Shown here: piece after piece, positions 28,648 through 36,855 of the stretch | Numbering within the stretch: position 1 is the stretch's first letter | Layout of the letters: each line of letters begins with the position of its first letter | Source of the DNA: Aurantibacter aestuarii | Lineage (GTDB): Bacteria > Bacteroidota > Bacteroidia > Flavobacteriales > Flavobacteriaceae | Length of the DNA stretch: 64,000 nt | NCBI RefSeq assembly: GCF_003008425.1 | Contig: NZ_PXOQ01000007.1 | Span: 1,106,133 to 1,170,132 of the forward strand | Direction of reading: 5' to 3' | Made by a program: the position numbers and the translations under genes | The notes under the pieces: generated by a model | Told to the model about the DNA's origin: nothing | Database searches by the model: none | What the model saw: only the letters and a program-made list of their open reading frames with translations

Positions 28648-29115
28648 TTAGAATGTGTAGTTTTTGCCTAAAGCGTTTATAGTTGGTTTGATTTGTATGT
28701 TTTGGTAATTACTAAATAGTTCAGTTATTACTTTAATAGAAACAGAAGTTAATGGAACATTAAAATCTATTTCTGGTGTTGTGTATGTAGAGTTTGCTAA
28801 TATTTCTATCTCGCTTAAATTTGGTGTTGCGTAACCTATATACAAACCTTTTGGTGTATAAAAGTCTAAGCGAGTTAAAGTAATTTTACCAGCGGTTTTA
28901 AGTACTAAATCTAATGCGCTGTTGTTTGTTATGTTTAAACTTACTTTACCACGTATAAGCTGGCTGTTAAAACCTAAATTTGAAAGTTTATTTAAGTTAT
29001 AGGTTAAGTTGTTTAAGGCTAATTTATAGTCGTTTATTACTCTTGAAACTTTGTTTTTTGCTAAAAAATAAACTCCAGAAACCGTAAGCGCAGATATTAT
29101 TAAAATATTTTTCAT
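28648..29115 (-). CDS. Membrane-anchored LEA-like beta protein
   Basis: A 155-residue protein with one N-terminal membrane helix (ILIISALTVSGVYFLA) and a beta-rich domain resembling LEA type-2/WHy folds (LSNLGFNSQLIRGKVSLNITN, then PLTSVSIKV). Probably a virion-membrane or accessory structural protein. It overlaps the preceding gene by 4 nt and is 2 nt upstream of the 879-residue gene. No enzyme motif. Confidence 0.6.
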   Translation of the reverse strand: MKNILIISALTVSGVYFLAKNKVSRVINDYKLALNNLTYNLNKLSNLGFNSQLIRGKVSLNITNNSALDLVLKTAGKITLTRLDFYTPKGLYIGYATPNLSEIEILANSTYTTPEIDFNVPLTSVSIKVITELFSNYQNIQIKPTINALGKNYTF

Positions 29116-29741
29116 AAAAACAAGTTTTTTAAATAATGTCTAAGCAATAAATAAATAGCAAAAACAACTATTAAGATGATTAAGGTTTTAGTTAAAAATG
29201 GCGAACCACTTTTTTTTGTGGTTTTTGATTTACTATTTTTTTGTTGTTCCAGAACAGTTTTAAATTGTTTGTTTTGAGTTTCTAATGCTTTTAGTTTAAC
29301 TTCTATAGCTTCGGTTTGCTTCCTGGTTATTTCCAATTGACTTTCAAAAAAACTTATTTTTGTTTCTAATTCTTTACTATAGGTTTTAACGTTGCTAGTC
29401 TGGAAATTTACGTTTGCACCATTAGTTTTAATTAAAGTGTTGCCAACTTGCACAAATTTTTCTTTTCCAAATTCCGCAGTAATAGAACCGTCTATAGTTG
29501 TGTTTTCGGTTTCGTCTGTTTTTTCTGTTGTTGTTGCCTGTTGGTTTGTAGAAGCTTCGTACTTTTTAATTGAATTTTCAATTTTTGTTAATTCATTTAA
29601 AAAGGCTTCGTTTTGCTTCGTTTCATTTGTGTTTACGGTTTCTTTAGTATAGTAATTTTCTTGTAACCAGTCTTTTTTTACAGTCTTACAACTGCAAAGT
29701 AGAAGCAAAGCTGAAAGCGTTATTTTGGATAGATTTTTCAT
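29112..29741 (-). CDS. Candidate unimolecular spanin
   Basis: This 209-residue protein has a lipoprotein signal with lipobox L-C-S-C (Cys18), a long coiled-coil-rich periplasmic stretch (about 40-175) and a C-terminal membrane helix (TLIILIVVFAIYLLL). One chain anchored in both outer and inner membranes is the definition of a u-spanin, which fuses the membranes at the last step of lysis. It lies next to the M23 peptidase and close to the GH108 lysozyme, completing a lysis module. Sequence homology to known spanins is not apparent; the call rests on topology and position. Confidence 0.68.
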   Translation of the reverse strand: MKNLSKITLSALLLLCSCKTVKKDWLQENYYTKETVNTNETKQNEAFLNELTKIENSIKKYEASTNQQATTTEKTDETENTTIDGSITAEFGKEKFVQVGNTLIKTNGANVNFQTSNVKTYSKELETKISFFESQLEITRKQTEAIEVKLKALETQNKQFKTVLEQQKNSKSKTTKKSGSPFLTKTLIILIVVFAIYLLLRHYLKNLFL

Positions 29742-29743
29742 AA

Positions 29744-30250
29744 TTAAGAAACAAAAGGTGTTGGATCAATTAAAACGCCTTTTTTATAAATTTCTACGTG
29801 TACGTGTGGCGTTATTGAAGTACCGTATTTTTGCTTAATATCGTCTGCATAACAAACAATTTCGCCTTTAGAAAATGAAACGTTAACGTTGTTGTTGTAT
29901 TTAACATACATTATCTTGGCTTTGTAGTCTTTAAATCCACCAACGCCTTGTAATTCTATTAATTGGTGTGCTTTATCTCCAGCAACATAGCCGTAACGAT
30001 TTACAACGCAGTCAAACGGTGTTTTTATAGCGTCGTTTTCATTAGCCACTAAATCAATACCTCTATGGTAGCGTCTTGTACCGTCTGCGTTATAACCTCT
30101 ATTTGCGCCAAAGTGTCCGCAACCTTTAGGGTCGCACTCTCTTATATCGTTATTAGCTGTTATATTCGCGAATTTTGCGCTATTGCTTTTTGAAAATGCT
30201 TTTTTCATAATTAATAAAACTAATGCTGTTGTTATTATTGCTTTTTTCAT
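29744..30250 (-). CDS. M23-family peptidoglycan peptidase
   Basis: A 168-residue protein with an N-terminal hydrophobic segment and an M23 (LytM-like) domain: zinc ligands in YHRGIDL and HVHVEIY, with the intervening beta strands ending at PTPFV. It should cut peptide cross-links in peptidoglycan during entry or lysis. A Cys/His segment (CDPKGCGHFGANRGYN) precedes the domain. It is 2 nt upstream of the spanin candidate. Confidence 0.88.
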   Translation of the reverse strand: MKKAIITTALVLLIMKKAFSKSNSAKFANITANNDIRECDPKGCGHFGANRGYNADGTRRYHRGIDLVANENDAIKTPFDCVVNRYGYVAGDKAHQLIELQGVGGFKDYKAKIMYVKYNNNVNVSFSKGEIVCYADDIKQKYGTSITPHVHVEIYKKGVLIDPTPFVS

Positions 30251-30252
30251 AA

Positions 30253-30804
30253 TTAATCGAAAATTGGTTCGTTAGGTATCCATATTCCAGCAGTTCCAAT
30301 AACATAACCAGAATTACCAAAAAGCGGATATTTATACGATTTACCCCAGCCAAAATCTTCTATATATTCGTCGAAAATGATTTTTTTTCGAGCCTTTATA
30401 ACTTCAAAGTCATTATCTAAAATCATTTGTATAAATTTTTCGTCGCCTAAAGCTTCTCCACGAGTACCAATAAAAGTGATTGGATTTATTTTTAATGGGT
30501 TTAAAATTTTGGTTTTAAACTCTTTATTTACAAACAAAACTGTACTATTAAGGTCTTTTATCCAAAATGGAAACGGTATGTCTGACGATGCTAATTCTAT
30601 TGTATTTAACCTATTTTCGACCTCGCTTAGTTTGGCTCTTATTTCGGTTTCTGCATCTTTACAACCTACGTATTTGTCGATATAATTATCTTCACGTTTT
30701 ACCGTTAAATCCCAAACGCCGATAAATTGACCTAAAGCACCAGCTGTTATAAGTACAATTACAATTTCTTTCCAATTAGCAATAAGACTTTCTTTAAATG
30801 TCAT
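30253..30804 (-). CDS. Membrane-anchored PAS-like domain protein
   Basis: A 183-residue protein with one N-terminal membrane helix (IVIVLITAGALGQFIGVW), a short coiled coil and a C-terminal domain that reads like a PAS fold (PFWIKDLNSTVLFVNKEFK and the final GNSGYVIGTAGIWIP). PAS domains normally sense ligands; finding one in a viral late operon is unusual. It could be a structural reuse of the fold in the virion or a lysis timer. Assignment is by pattern only. Confidence 0.55.
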   Translation of the reverse strand: MTFKESLIANWKEIVIVLITAGALGQFIGVWDLTVKREDNYIDKYVGCKDAETEIRAKLSEVENRLNTIELASSDIPFPFWIKDLNSTVLFVNKEFKTKILNPLKINPITFIGTRGEALGDEKFIQMILDNDFEVIKARKKIIFDEYIEDFGWGKSYKYPLFGNSGYVIGTAGIWIPNEPIFD

Positions 30805-30816
30805 GTAATTTGTTTT

Positions 30817-31983
30817 TTAAAATCCACCGCTTTGAATTACCCAGCCTTTAGCTTCTAAAGACGTTTTAAATGCTGAACTAGGAAATGAAAACCCTTTATA
30901 AGTATATATCCCATTTGTTAAACCATTGGTGTCTAATATTTCTAAATTTGCTGTGTGTTGGGCAGAGTCAATAACTGTAGCTGTGAAATTTAATGACTTT
31001 AGATTAGGACAATTACTAATATCTATTAAGTTTCCAGATAGATTAAGGTTTCTAGCGTCTAAAGCTTCTAAACTTGGTAAACCAGATAAGTCTAAGCTAG
31101 TTAAACCAGTAGCAAATAAGCTTATTGTTTTAACTGTATTGCTATTAAGGTTTGTACCGTCTAAAGGGTTTGCGTTAAGTATTATTGTTTCTAAATTTGT
31201 GTTTTGTGAAAAATCTAAATTTGGAATACTGTTACTGCTTAAATCTAAAGTCTTTAATGAGGCACAAGGACTTGGATCAAAATTGGTTAAGTTTGTTGAT
31301 ATTAATGATAAATCGACTAATTGATTAAAAGGTGTGATGTTAAAGGTGTTTAGTGTTACCCCTGTAATATTTAATTTTTCTAAATCTGTACAGTTAGAAA
31401 TATCTAAATTATTAAGAGTTGGAATATTGGCTAAATTCAATGTTTTTAAAACGGTTTGACTTGTTAAATCTAAATCCGTTAAACCATTAATACTGTAAAG
31501 CTCTAATTTATCTATAACGGTACAGTTTGTAAGGTTTAAGCTATTTATTAAAATTGTGTCTAGGACAACATTTTTTAAAGCTGTATTTGAAGAAAGATCT
31601 AAACTATAACCATTTGTAAAGTCTGAAAAGCTACTTAAATCTATTTCTTCTAAATTGGGTTGATTGCTTAAATCTAGTCCTGTGTTAAGTTCGCAACTTG
31701 ATAAATGTAAAACCTTTAAAGCAACAGCGTTACTAAAGTCTAAAGAAACAAAAGGATTGTCTTTAGCATAAAGCCGTTCTAGGTTTACATAGTTAGTTAG
31801 GTCTAAACTTGTAACGCCATTATTTCCCATAAATAAATCTTGTGGAGAATAAAGGTTTTGAACAGCTAAACCAATTGCACCAGCTACAACGCTTGGTGTT
31901 ATGCTTTCTGGAGTATTATATTGTGATAAATTATCAAATACTCTATCTACAATAGCCTGTATGTTTGGGTTCTGTGTACTCAT
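30817..31983 (-). CDS. Leucine-rich-repeat protein, candidate receptor-binding spike
   Basis: A 388-residue protein with a helical N-terminal region (1-50) and then about 14 leucine-rich repeats of 20-23 residues with the core pattern LxxLDLSxNxxLxxLxL, ending in a short cap (GFSFPSSAFKTSLEAKGWVIQSGGF). No signal peptide. In the middle of the structural genes, an LRR solenoid is a natural candidate for the host-binding protein; the N-terminal 50 residues would then be the virion attachment part. Confidence 0.72.
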   Translation of the reverse strand: MSTQNPNIQAIVDRVFDNLSQYNTPESITPSVVAGAIGLAVQNLYSPQDLFMGNNGVTSLDLTNYVNLERLYAKDNPFVSLDFSNAVALKVLHLSSCELNTGLDLSNQPNLEEIDLSSFSDFTNGYSLDLSSNTALKNVVLDTILINSLNLTNCTVIDKLELYSINGLTDLDLTSQTVLKTLNLANIPTLNNLDISNCTDLEKLNITGVTLNTFNITPFNQLVDLSLISTNLTNFDPSPCASLKTLDLSSNSIPNLDFSQNTNLETIILNANPLDGTNLNSNTVKTISLFATGLTSLDLSGLPSLEALDARNLNLSGNLIDISNCPNLKSLNFTATVIDSAQHTANLEILDTNGLTNGIYTYKGFSFPSSAFKTSLEAKGWVIQSGGF

Positions 31984-31985
31984 AA

Positions 31986-32354
31986 TTAATTAAAATTTTG
32001 ATTAAATTCATTAGAAAACAAACCGCTTAACTCGATTATAGCGATTTTTACGGTAGTTTCTTTTAAACTGTTGTCTGGTGTGGTTAATTTTATTGTAGAA
32101 CTGTTTAAACGTTCTAATTTTGTTTCTGGTAGTGGTTTATTAATTAGCAAAACCGTTGCGTTTGCTGGAAACTTAAAATTTGCAATTCCATAAAACACAT
32201 TTTCGCTTTGTCTTATCCATTCAATACCAAAACCTAAATCGTTTTTTAATACTGTTACGATAGGATTTTCTTGATTTTTTTGCGTTAAGTTAGCAACGTA
32301 ATCGGCTGTTTGCTTAACTGTTGTTGCTTTGTTGTTTGTTACTTTTCCTATCAT
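31986..32354 (-). CDS. Small putative virion protein
   Basis: A 122-residue beta-rich protein without signal or membrane helix. Segments FKFPANATVLLINKPLPE and the closing KIAIIELSGLF suggest a compact beta sandwich. It overlaps the lysozyme gene by 41 nt in another frame and lies 2 nt upstream of the LRR gene. No family recognised. Confidence 0.6.
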   Translation of the reverse strand: MIGKVTNNKATTVKQTADYVANLTQKNQENPIVTVLKNDLGFGIEWIRQSENVFYGIANFKFPANATVLLINKPLPETKLERLNSSTIKLTTPDNSLKETTVKIAIIELSGLFSNEFNQNFN

Positions 32355-32985
32355 TTTTTTGCTTGTTAATCATGTATAAACTGAAACCCACGATGCCTAA
32401 AAAAAAAAGTCCGTAACTGGCTTTTTTTCCGTACTTGCTTGATAGGTTTATTAAATCTTCATAAAATGGCTTTAATCTATTGAGCCAACCCTGTAAAAAT
32501 TTTGGTTGGTTTAAATTTTTATAAAACCGCTCTCGATTACTTAAAATGCCGTCAAACAACTTGTATTGGTTAACCGAATTAATGGCACTTACTGTTTGGT
32601 TTCCTATTATTCCGTCAACACTTAGTCTTAAATTAAAACGCTCGTTTAAGGTTTGTTGCGTTATTTTACCAGCACTATAAACGCCAGCGTTAACTGCATG
32701 GTCGGCAATAATTGTGGCTACTTCTTCATTATTGATCTGGTCGCCTTTTATTTTATCCCAATAATTAGCTTTGTAGATGCTTATTGCGATTTGGTCGGTT
32801 ATGGCTTTCATGTCTGAAACGCTTGGCGGATAACCTAACCATGTTTCGTAAACTTTGGCTGAAATACCTTTATTAGTACCTACGTTTTGCCCTAAGCTGT
32901 TGTAGTTTCCTGTATCGGCAGTTAAGTTTTGATAACCGCCCTCTAATCGTAGAACAATTGAAATGAAACGGTTAAAATTTGCCAT
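32314..32985 (-). CDS. GH108 lysozyme with C-terminal membrane helix
   Basis: A 223-residue muramidase: the catalytic Glu is E15 in LRLEGGYQ, followed by the GH108 body (GYPPSVSDMKAI; ANYWDKIKGDQI) and the C-terminal PG_binding_3 unit (DGIIGNQTVSAIN). After about residue 190 there is an extra membrane helix (GLFFLGIVGFSLYMI) and a basic, Gln/Asn-rich tail. Free endolysins lack this anchor; membrane attachment suggests a virion-membrane enzyme used in entry or a host-membrane-held lysin. Confidence 0.9.
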   Translation of the reverse strand: MANFNRFISIVLRLEGGYQNLTADTGNYNSLGQNVGTNKGISAKVYETWLGYPPSVSDMKAITDQIAISIYKANYWDKIKGDQINNEEVATIIADHAVNAGVYSAGKITQQTLNERFNLRLSVDGIIGNQTVSAINSVNQYKLFDGILSNRERFYKNLNQPKFLQGWLNRLKPFYEDLINLSSKYGKKASYGLFFLGIVGFSLYMINKQKNDRKSNKQQSNNS

Positions 32986-32988
32986 ACC

Positions 32989-33411
32989 TTACAATTTAGC
33001 TTTTACAACGTTTCTTTTTTCTTCCTTAGCTACTAAAGCTACAGAACCAACCAGTAATAAAGCGCAAATGCCTAAAGGTATCCAGATGTTTGGTTTACGT
33101 TTAGTGTAATTTAGTTCCACTTCGTCTAATTGTTCTACTGGAAAAACAATTTGCTCTTTAGCTGGATTTGCTTTTACCTCAATAGTTTTATTTTGATACG
33201 TTACACTTACTGGCGACGCATAAACAATATCTTCTATTGTAAAAACTCCGTCTATGTCTGTATAAGCATATCTATTGTTTTCAATTTTAGAAACTAATGT
33301 TGCGCCTACTGCTGGCGTTCCGTCTGGGTGTATTAATTGACCTTTAAATGTTCCTCTAGGTAATATACCTACTCCAGTATTTTCTGTAAAACTTGCTGTT
33401 GTATTATTCAT
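32989..33411 (-). CDS. Carboxypeptidase-regulatory-like domain protein with membrane anchor
   Basis: A 140-residue protein with a beta-sandwich of the CarboxypepD_reg type (GTFKGQLIHPDGTPAVGATL through FTIEDIVYASPVSVTY) and a C-terminal membrane helix (IWIPLGICALLLVGSVALV) with a basic tail. No signal peptide. Such domains mediate attachment in surface proteins, so a membrane-standing virion protein is plausible. Confidence 0.68.
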   Translation of the reverse strand: MNNTTASFTENTGVGILPRGTFKGQLIHPDGTPAVGATLVSKIENNRYAYTDIDGVFTIEDIVYASPVSVTYQNKTIEVKANPAKEQIVFPVEQLDEVELNYTKRKPNIWIPLGICALLLVGSVALVAKEEKRNVVKAKL

Positions 33412-33422
33412 GTAAAATTTAT

Positions 33423-33968
33423 TTAAAATGAAAATCCAGATTGATTGACAATAGCTTTAACTACTTGGTAAACTTCTCCGTCGCTTGGCGATAATTCAGA
33501 TTTTAACCAATAGACTAAATTCCTTTTTTCGTAACTATCAAACCACGACCACGCACCAGTTGGTGGCGAATTGTTACCGTTATAATCTTTAGTTCCAAAA
33601 GCATTATAAACTCTTATAAAATCGGCTGTATTTACCAGCTTTTTAAATACGTTTAAAACCGCTTCTTCGTCTGTACCATATAACGGCTCTTTAGAGTTAA
33701 AAGCGTCTAAAAGCTGTTGTGCATAGTTGTTGGCTTGTTGTTGGCTAATTGTAGCACCGTTGGTACTTCCGCCTGTTCCGTTAACTTCATCGTCTATTTC
33801 TTCTCCAGCAACCTTGTCGGCTACCTTATTAACCACTTTATAACCTAAATAGACAAGTAATAAAGCACCAGCAACCTTGTAGGTATTTGGGTTTGAAAGT
33901 AGATTAACCGCTTTATCTCCTGTTTTTTTTGCGGTTTCTTTTAGTTTTTGCTTATCTATTTTTTTCAT
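33423..33968 (-). CDS. Single-helix membrane protein, putative virion component
   Basis: A 181-residue protein with a Lys-rich N-terminus, one membrane helix (YKVAGALLLVYLGYKVVNKV), a Gly/Ser/Thr-rich spacer and a C-terminal helical domain containing SWFDSYEKRNLVYWLKSEL. It resembles small membrane proteins in other parts of this operon in layout, not in sequence. Function unknown. Confidence 0.6.
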   Translation of the reverse strand: MKKIDKQKLKETAKKTGDKAVNLLSNPNTYKVAGALLLVYLGYKVVNKVADKVAGEEIDDEVNGTGGSTNGATISQQQANNYAQQLLDAFNSKEPLYGTDEEAVLNVFKKLVNTADFIRVYNAFGTKDYNGNNSPPTGAWSWFDSYEKRNLVYWLKSELSPSDGEVYQVVKAIVNQSGFSF

Positions 33969-33974
33969 AATTGG

Positions 33975-34169
33975 TTAAAAGAATTTTTTAATTAAGCCCC
34001 AATGTTTATTAAGCTGTGTATCGGCTTTAGTTGGGTTTTTTGCTAATTCCGCTAACTTTTTTAAAGTGCTTGGATTTAGATTTTTTATAACGTTTAAGGC
34101 GTTTGCCTTGTCGTTAAGTTCAAGCTGGTTTTCAGCTTCAATTTCAATAGTAATATTAGTTTGTGGCAT
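33975..34169 (-). CDS. Small helical protein
   Basis: A 64-residue hydrophilic protein (MPQTNITIEIEAENQLEL...), overlapping the preceding gene by 14 nt and 6 nt from the next. Mostly helical, no motif. Supported by its place in an unbroken operon. Confidence 0.55.
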   Translation of the reverse strand: MPQTNITIEIEAENQLELNDKANALNVIKNLNPSTLKKLAELAKNPTKADTQLNKHWGLIKKFF

Positions 34170-34974
34170 GAGTTTGTTTATTTGTTAATTGCTTAATTAA
34201 AACATCTAAAAACGCTTCGTCCGAATAAAGTTTATCTAAAACTCTATGAACTATTGTACAGTAACTGTCGTCTATTCCGTCGTTTTTAATGTAGTTTAAA
34301 AGCTTCGTTTTAGCTTCTGAATAATGTTCTAAAGGTGCTTGTTGTTGGTGCTGTTGTTGCGAACCGTTTAAGCCTTTTCTATTTATTATTTTGTCGCCTA
34401 ATTCTGGTAAAATTGTAGCAAAAATTGAAGCGACACTATCTGAAATAACTGGCTTGCTGTTCATGGTAATTTGATTGCTCAAATTCATATTTTCACGTTC
34501 CAGCCGTTTAATTTCAGTATCTTTATTTATCGCTTCTAACTCTAATTTTGCAACCTTTCGTTTAGCATCTTCAAATTGTACGGATTTGCTATACATATCC
34601 ATAACTTGCATATTCATACCGCCTAACATACCGTTGTTTTCATTTGCTTGCATAGTGTTGTTGTTTGTGTTGGTAGTTGTTAAAGCTGTTGTTGGCTCGT
34701 TGTTGGTTTTTAGCTTACTTTTTAGTCTTACTTCGTGATTATCTACATAAACCGAACTAGAACCGTTAGAACGCTTTAAATAAACCGTTATATCTGGATA
34801 ACCTTTTTCAGAAATATGGTTTAAATAATCTTCAACCGTTTCAAAACCCAAAGACTTCATTTCGCTAAGGCTTGTAAATTTACACGCCCAACAGTCATTG
34901 GTATTGTCTTTTATAGCAATACCTAATTTGTTGTTTTTGGACTCGTTAACTTTTTTGATTATTTGTTCTAACAT
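34156..34974 (-). CDS. Coiled-coil protein of the structural operon
   Basis: A 272-residue protein. Residues 1-85 form an alpha/beta unit (SLSEMKSLGFETVEDYLNHI), 90-115 are Thr/Asn-rich, about 128-165 form a coiled coil (KLELEAINKDTEIKRLEREN), followed by a Gln/His-rich linker with GLNGS and a C-terminal helical unit. It looks like a scaffold or assembly protein by placement near the beta-rich candidates; function not proven. Confidence 0.55.
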   Translation of the reverse strand: MLEQIIKKVNESKNNKLGIAIKDNTNDCWACKFTSLSEMKSLGFETVEDYLNHISEKGYPDITVYLKRSNGSSSVYVDNHEVRLKSKLKTNNEPTTALTTTNTNNNTMQANENNGMLGGMNMQVMDMYSKSVQFEDAKRKVAKLELEAINKDTEIKRLERENMNLSNQITMNSKPVISDSVASIFATILPELGDKIINRKGLNGSQQQHQQQAPLEHYSEAKTKLLNYIKNDGIDDSYCTIVHRVLDKLYSDEAFLDVLIKQLTNKQTHATN

Positions 34975-34989
34975 AATTACAGTTGGTTA

Positions 34990-35259
34990 TTAGCAGTTTT
35001 CAGCCTGTAGGGTCTGGTATGCTATAGAAACATTGTTTTGCGTTGCGTTACCGCTAGTCAAAAAATGGATCTGTTCTAATTCTAATGAGAAAACGGTGTT
35101 ACTGGCGTCAATTCTAAAAATTTCATTGGTTTTAAGGGTTTGACCAAAAACAACAACGTCGTTTGTACCGTTGTTTACAATTGAAGCCTGTAACACGTTT
35201 TCAATAAACTCATTAGAGTTATTATAAATTCTGTGTGTATTTAAACGTGATTTTCGCAT
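34990..35259 (-). CDS. Small beta-rich protein
   Basis: An 89-residue protein of predicted beta strands (NDVVVFGQTLKTNEIFRI; NTVFSLELEQIHFL). It contains the hexapeptide NATQNN, which also occurs in the 195-residue candidate capsid protein at 35685. It overlaps the next gene upstream by 19 nt. Possibly a minor capsid or vertex protein; inference from context. Confidence 0.6.
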   Translation of the reverse strand: MRKSRLNTHRIYNNSNEFIENVLQASIVNNGTNDVVVFGQTLKTNEIFRIDASNTVFSLELEQIHFLTSGNATQNNVSIAYQTLQAENC

Positions 35260-35609
35260 ATACAGTCGTCTGATTTGTGAACTAAAACCACCTCTAAAAC
35301 TAAGTCCGAAGCTAAAGCCGTATTTGTACTTAACTTAAATAATACTCTACTATCTTTAACTTTTAAAGGCGAAATACCTCTTTTAGTAAATTCTAGTTCT
35401 GGCGAAGCTTCCCATTGTTTTACGTTAATACCAACAAACGGTTTACCGTCTATATTGGTTAACTCTGCCTTAACATTGGCATTATCTAAAACCGATTTGT
35501 CCGCAATTGTTACCATTGCCGAAATTATTTCGCCATTATTATTAACAATTGACTCGGACAATTGTGTTTGACCAGCCGTTAGGGTTACATTTACATTTGT
35601 TGTTTTCAT
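35241..35609 (-). CDS. Beta-rich putative structural protein
   Basis: A 122-residue protein with alternating strands (NVNVTLTAGQTQLSESIVNN; DSRVLFKLSTNTALASDLVL) and no signal. Size and strand pattern are compatible with a single jelly roll. It is the first gene after the internal terminator at 35622-35662 that follows the candidate major capsid gene. Confidence 0.6.
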   Translation of the reverse strand: MKTTNVNVTLTAGQTQLSESIVNNNGEIISAMVTIADKSVLDNANVKAELTNIDGKPFVGINVKQWEASPELEFTKRGISPLKVKDSRVLFKLSTNTALASDLVLEVVLVHKSDDCICENHV

Positions 35610-35621
35610 GTGATTTGAGAT

Positions 35622-35662
35622 AAAAAAAAGCCTACCTATACAAATTATAGATAGGCTTTTTT
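35622..35662 (-). terminator. Internal terminator after the candidate capsid gene
   Basis: Arms AAAAAGCCTACCTATA and TATAGATAGGCTTTTT (one mismatch) with a 5-nt loop and flanking A- and T-runs. It lies inside the late operon between 35685 and 35609, so it should raise the dose of upstream genes relative to downstream ones. Confidence 0.82.
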
Positions 35663-35684
35663 AATTATTGATTGGTCTTTTGGT

Positions 35685-36272
35685 TTACGCTTGGATTGTA
35701 TAACCTCTTAATGCTATACGCACAAAGTCATCGTTTCCAGCTGTAGCAATAGCTTCTGGAAGTTTACCTACAATATCAATTTCAGTTTCCGATTTGATAA
35801 TTGGCATATCTGCAATATCAAATTCTTGGTCTAAATTGTTTTGAGTTGCGTTTTGGTTAATTAATGCGCTAAATTGAGCATCAACTAAATTACCTCTACC
35901 TTGTTGCGAGATTGTTAACTCTCCGTTTACTAAACCAGCTGGCGCAACGTCGCTATAATCTGCGGTTGCTACTGTTTTGTTGTCTGCTGTAGCTTCTTTA
36001 GCATAATGAGCCGACACAGCACATAAGATTAAAGGCTTACCAGCTTCTAAAGCTTTGTTGTTAAACGTTTTTACGCCAACTTCTTTAGTTATTCCACTTT
36101 TAACGAACTCTATATTCGTACCAGTTACTTTTGCTGTTACTATGTGAGTAACAGGAACTAAACGCACTTCGCCACCACTTAAACCTAAAGTAGATTTGTA
36201 TGTAGGATCTTTTTGTAAAAATTTTTCAATAGCCATTCCAGCCATTAATTTTTCATCTTGTAAATTTTTCAT
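35685..36272 (-). CDS. Candidate major capsid protein
   Basis: A 195-residue soluble protein rich in beta strands (GEVRLVPVTHIVTAKVTG; KPLILCAVSAHYAKEA; FDIADMPIIKSETEIDIVG; DDFVRIALRGYTIQ). It lacks signal and membrane segments. It is followed directly by a strong internal terminator, the arrangement often seen after highly expressed capsid genes. At 21 kDa it would fit a single jelly-roll shell protein rather than a double jelly roll. No homology is recognised by eye, so this is a positional and compositional call. Confidence 0.5.
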   Translation of the reverse strand: MKNLQDEKLMAGMAIEKFLQKDPTYKSTLGLSGGEVRLVPVTHIVTAKVTGTNIEFVKSGITKEVGVKTFNNKALEAGKPLILCAVSAHYAKEATADNKTVATADYSDVAPAGLVNGELTISQQGRGNLVDAQFSALINQNATQNNLDQEFDIADMPIIKSETEIDIVGKLPEAIATAGNDDFVRIALRGYTIQA

Positions 36273-36333
36273 CTTTTATTGTGTTAAATTTTTTATTGGT
36301 TAAATTTTGGGTTCTCTTGTTTTTAATTTGAGT

Positions 36334-36828
36334 TTATACAAACTTCAATTTTGGCTCATAAGCATTTTGCGCAACTTCTTGCATCTGGATAATTTCTTCT
36401 TGATGCGCTTGGTTTAAAGCTGGAAAAACTAAACGTTTAACTTCTGCTGGTTCTCTAGGTGGTTCAGTACCTACGTACGTTGGCATACCTAATGCTCTTT
36501 GTGCAAATTTTGTAGCTTCGTCGTCGTCTGCTTTTGGCGATAACATGGCGTTATCTTCCATTAAATCTGAAACTCCAGATAAAAGTTTTTCGCCACCAAA
36601 ACCGCCAGCAAAACCTTTAATAGCTTTACTAGCCATATCGTCGCCTTTTACAGAAGCAACAACTGCAACTGCAAGAGCAAACGTTGCTATTTTAGCTAAA
36701 CCGCTTGTTTGTTTTTTTTCTGGATACATTGCGTTTACGCCACGACCTGTAGCAAATCCAGCACCAGCACTCCCAACCATAACTAAACCGTCGGTTGCTG
36801 TTTTCATATTGGGTTTTTTAAAGTCCAT
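36334..36828 (-). CDS. Gly/Ala-rich membrane protein
   Basis: A 164-residue protein with two hydrophobic Gly/Ala-rich segments (LVMVGSAGAGFATGRGV; IATFALAVAVVASV) and a soluble C-terminal part with PREPAEVKRLVFP. Gly-rich membrane proteins of this size are typical internal-membrane components of tailless phages; no sequence match is claimed. Confidence 0.62.
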   Translation of the reverse strand: MDFKKPNMKTATDGLVMVGSAGAGFATGRGVNAMYPEKKQTSGLAKIATFALAVAVVASVKGDDMASKAIKGFAGGFGGEKLLSGVSDLMEDNAMLSPKADDDEATKFAQRALGMPTYVGTEPPREPAEVKRLVFPALNQAHQEEIIQMQEVAQNAYEPKLKFV

Positions 36829-36855
36829 AATTGAATTGTTTTTAATTGATTTGGG

